Part shown: positions 62,959 to 64,000 of the stretch, piece after piece
How positions within the stretch are numbered: position 1 is the first letter of the stretch
How the letters are laid out: each line of letters begins with the position of its first letter
Assembly: GCA_035708205.1 (NCBI GenBank)
Contig: DASSSY010000004.1
Location: 1 to 64,000, forward strand
Length of the DNA: 64,000 nucleotides
DNA from: DASSSY01 sp035708205
GTDB taxonomy: Bacteria > Bacteroidota > Bacteroidia > Chitinophagales > Chitinophagaceae
Reading direction: 5' to 3'
Made by a program: the position numbers and the translations under genes
The notes under the pieces: generated by a model
Told to the model about the DNA's origin: nothing
Seen by the model: the letters and a program-made list of their open reading frames with translations, nothing else
Database searches by the model: none

Positions 62959-64000
62959 ATGAAGCATAAGATGAAAACAAAGATCATTCGGGATATAAGC
63001 TGGCTATCATTCAATGAGCGGGTATTACAGGAAGCCGGAGATCCTAACAATCACCTTTATGACCGGCTTCGTTTTTTAGGTATTTTTTCCAATAACCTGG
63101 ATGAATTCTTCAGGGTAAGGGTTGCCGCCTTAAACCGCATGGTAAGATTAAAAAAACAAGCCAAAATGCACCTTGAAGAAAACCCTGAACAAATCCTGGA
63201 AATGATACAGGTACGGGTCATTAAACAGCAACACTCATTTGACCGTATCTATACTCAACTGGTAAATGACCTCAGGGACCAGCATATCTTTATCAAGAAC
63301 GAAAAACAGTTGAATGAGGAACAGAAACATTTTATTCGTCATTATTTTGAAAATAAGGTCCGTACACAGATCATTCCTTTAATGATCGAAAGTATTCCAC
63401 AAATGCCTTTGTTACACGATCGTTCCATATATCTGGCCTGTGTATTAGGAAGAAAAGATAACATCCTAACCCAACGGTTTGCTTTGATTGAAATCCCTAC
63501 CAAAACCCTGCCACGCTTTATTCCGCTGCCATCACACAAGGGAACAAGGGATATGATCCTGATCGAAGACATTATCCGTGGCAATCTGAAACATATTTTT
63601 GCAGCCTTTGAATTTGATCGTTTTTTGGGATATATCGTAAAGGTGACACGGGATGCAGAGCTTGACCTGGATAATGATATCGATGCCGGGCTGATCGCTT
63701 CTTTGGAAAAAGGGCTCAAAAACAGGAAAAGGGGCAATGCCACCCGGTTTGTTTATGACCGCCATATTGACCCGGGATTATTGGAATACCTGACGAAACG
63801 ACTACACTTAAGCAAGAAAGACAATCTCATTGCCGGGGGGCGTATTCATAATTTCAAAGATTTCATGAGCTTCCCGGCCTTTGACGATCTGAAATCACAC
63901 CCAAAAGCATTCGATCATCCGGATCTCATACAGCCCTGCCTGATCATGAACGTGCTCAAACAAAAGGACATTCTGTTACATTTTCCATACCACTCCTTTG
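62959..64000 (+). CDS. ppk1: Polyphosphate kinase 1, N-terminal part (cut by window end)
   Basis: An open frame runs from the ATG at 62959 to the window edge (about 347 residues). It begins with the Ppk1 N-terminal text IIRDISWLSFNERVLQEAGD and has FLGIFSNNLDEFFRVRVAAL near residues 36-55, then the head domain. The active-site His residues lie beyond the edge. A second in-frame ATG at 62971 is also possible. It makes polyphosphate from ATP and works in phosphate storage and stress responses. Confidence 0.95.
   Translation, partial: MKHKMKTKIIRDISWLSFNERVLQEAGDPNNHLYDRLRFLGIFSNNLDEFFRVRVAALNRMVRLKKQAKMHLEENPEQILEMIQVRVIKQQHSFDRIYTQLVNDLRDQHIFIKNEKQLNEEQKHFIRHYFENKVRTQIIPLMIESIPQMPLLHDRSIYLACVLGRKDNILTQRFALIEIPTKTLPRFIPLPSHKGTRDMILIEDIIRGNLKHIFAAFEFDRFLGYIVKVTRDAELDLDNDIDAGLIASLEKGLKNRKRGNATRFVYDRHIDPGLLEYLTKRLHLSKKDNLIAGGRIHNFKDFMSFPAFDDLKSHPKAFDHPDLIQPCLIMNVLKQKDILLHFPYHSF

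Overview
The window comes from a Bacteroidota chromosome, most likely a Chitinophagaceae-type member of Chitinophagia/Sphingobacteriia. Supporting evidence: a partial 16S rRNA gene on the minus strand at the left end; many promoters of the Bacteroidota form (TTTG, about 19 nt, TAnnTTTG, as in TACCTTTGC or TATCTTTG); almost no Shine-Dalgarno sequences; TonB-dependent receptors and SpII lipoproteins; an SLBB export protein; and several Bacteroidota-specific families. The taxon name is inferred from the look of the 16S and gene content, not from a search.

Layout. 1-1837: the 5' two thirds of 16S rRNA and its leader, driven by three near-identical tandem promoters about 140 bp apart. 1838-7004: a three-domain MMPL/acyltransferase/methyltransferase fusion and the tRNA hydroxylase trhO. 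7.1-11.3 kb: an AT-rich accessory island bracketed by two same-orientation 35-bp REP-like palindromes, one next to a truncated REP-associated transposase (RAYT). It holds a three-gene minus-strand operon encoding a protein with a HEPN-type R-x4-H motif, a beta-rich protein, and a sacsin/Hsp90-like ATPase fused to a DUF3883 (PD-(D/E)XK-like) domain. This is the best candidate for an undescribed, probably defence-related, system. 11.3-13.9 kb: a SMUG2-like glycosylase, a polysaccharide deacetylase and ndk. 14.1-14.9 kb: a decayed gene. 15.1-18.4 kb: mprF with an acvB/virJ-like partner (lysyl-phosphatidylglycerol metabolism). 18.4-24.5 kb: DedA, a DUF3298 protein, a TonB receptor divergent from a MocR/PdxR-like regulator that has lost its PLP lysine, and a BamE-like protein.

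24.7-30.6 kb: nuoABCDEFG (peripheral arm of complex I) with a strong promoter and a perfect terminator after a short nuoG; the membrane-arm genes are not here. 30.8-40.8 kb: a 3-hydroxyacyl-CoA dehydrogenase, an SLBB export protein, mfd, a Dps ferritin, an MlaF-like ATPase and transaldolase/fsa. The signal recognition particle RNA gene (ffs) lies at 40904-40997. 41-50.5 kb: mostly small conserved proteins plus ridA-like, cysS, gcvH, plsC-like, a GT9 glycosyltransferase, and a fossil FMN reductase.

51.3-57.9 kb: two minus-strand translation operons, rpsL-rpsG (ending in a terminator without fusA) and rimP-nusA-infB, the latter with a leader hairpin. 58.2-64 kb: a TonB receptor with a beta-helix lipoprotein, then the start of polyphosphate kinase ppk1, cut by the window end.

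Most of the window is housekeeping. The accessory or decaying parts are 7.1-11.3 kb, 14.1-14.9 kb and 43.1-43.4 kb. No CRISPR array, tRNA gene or complete insertion sequence was seen.
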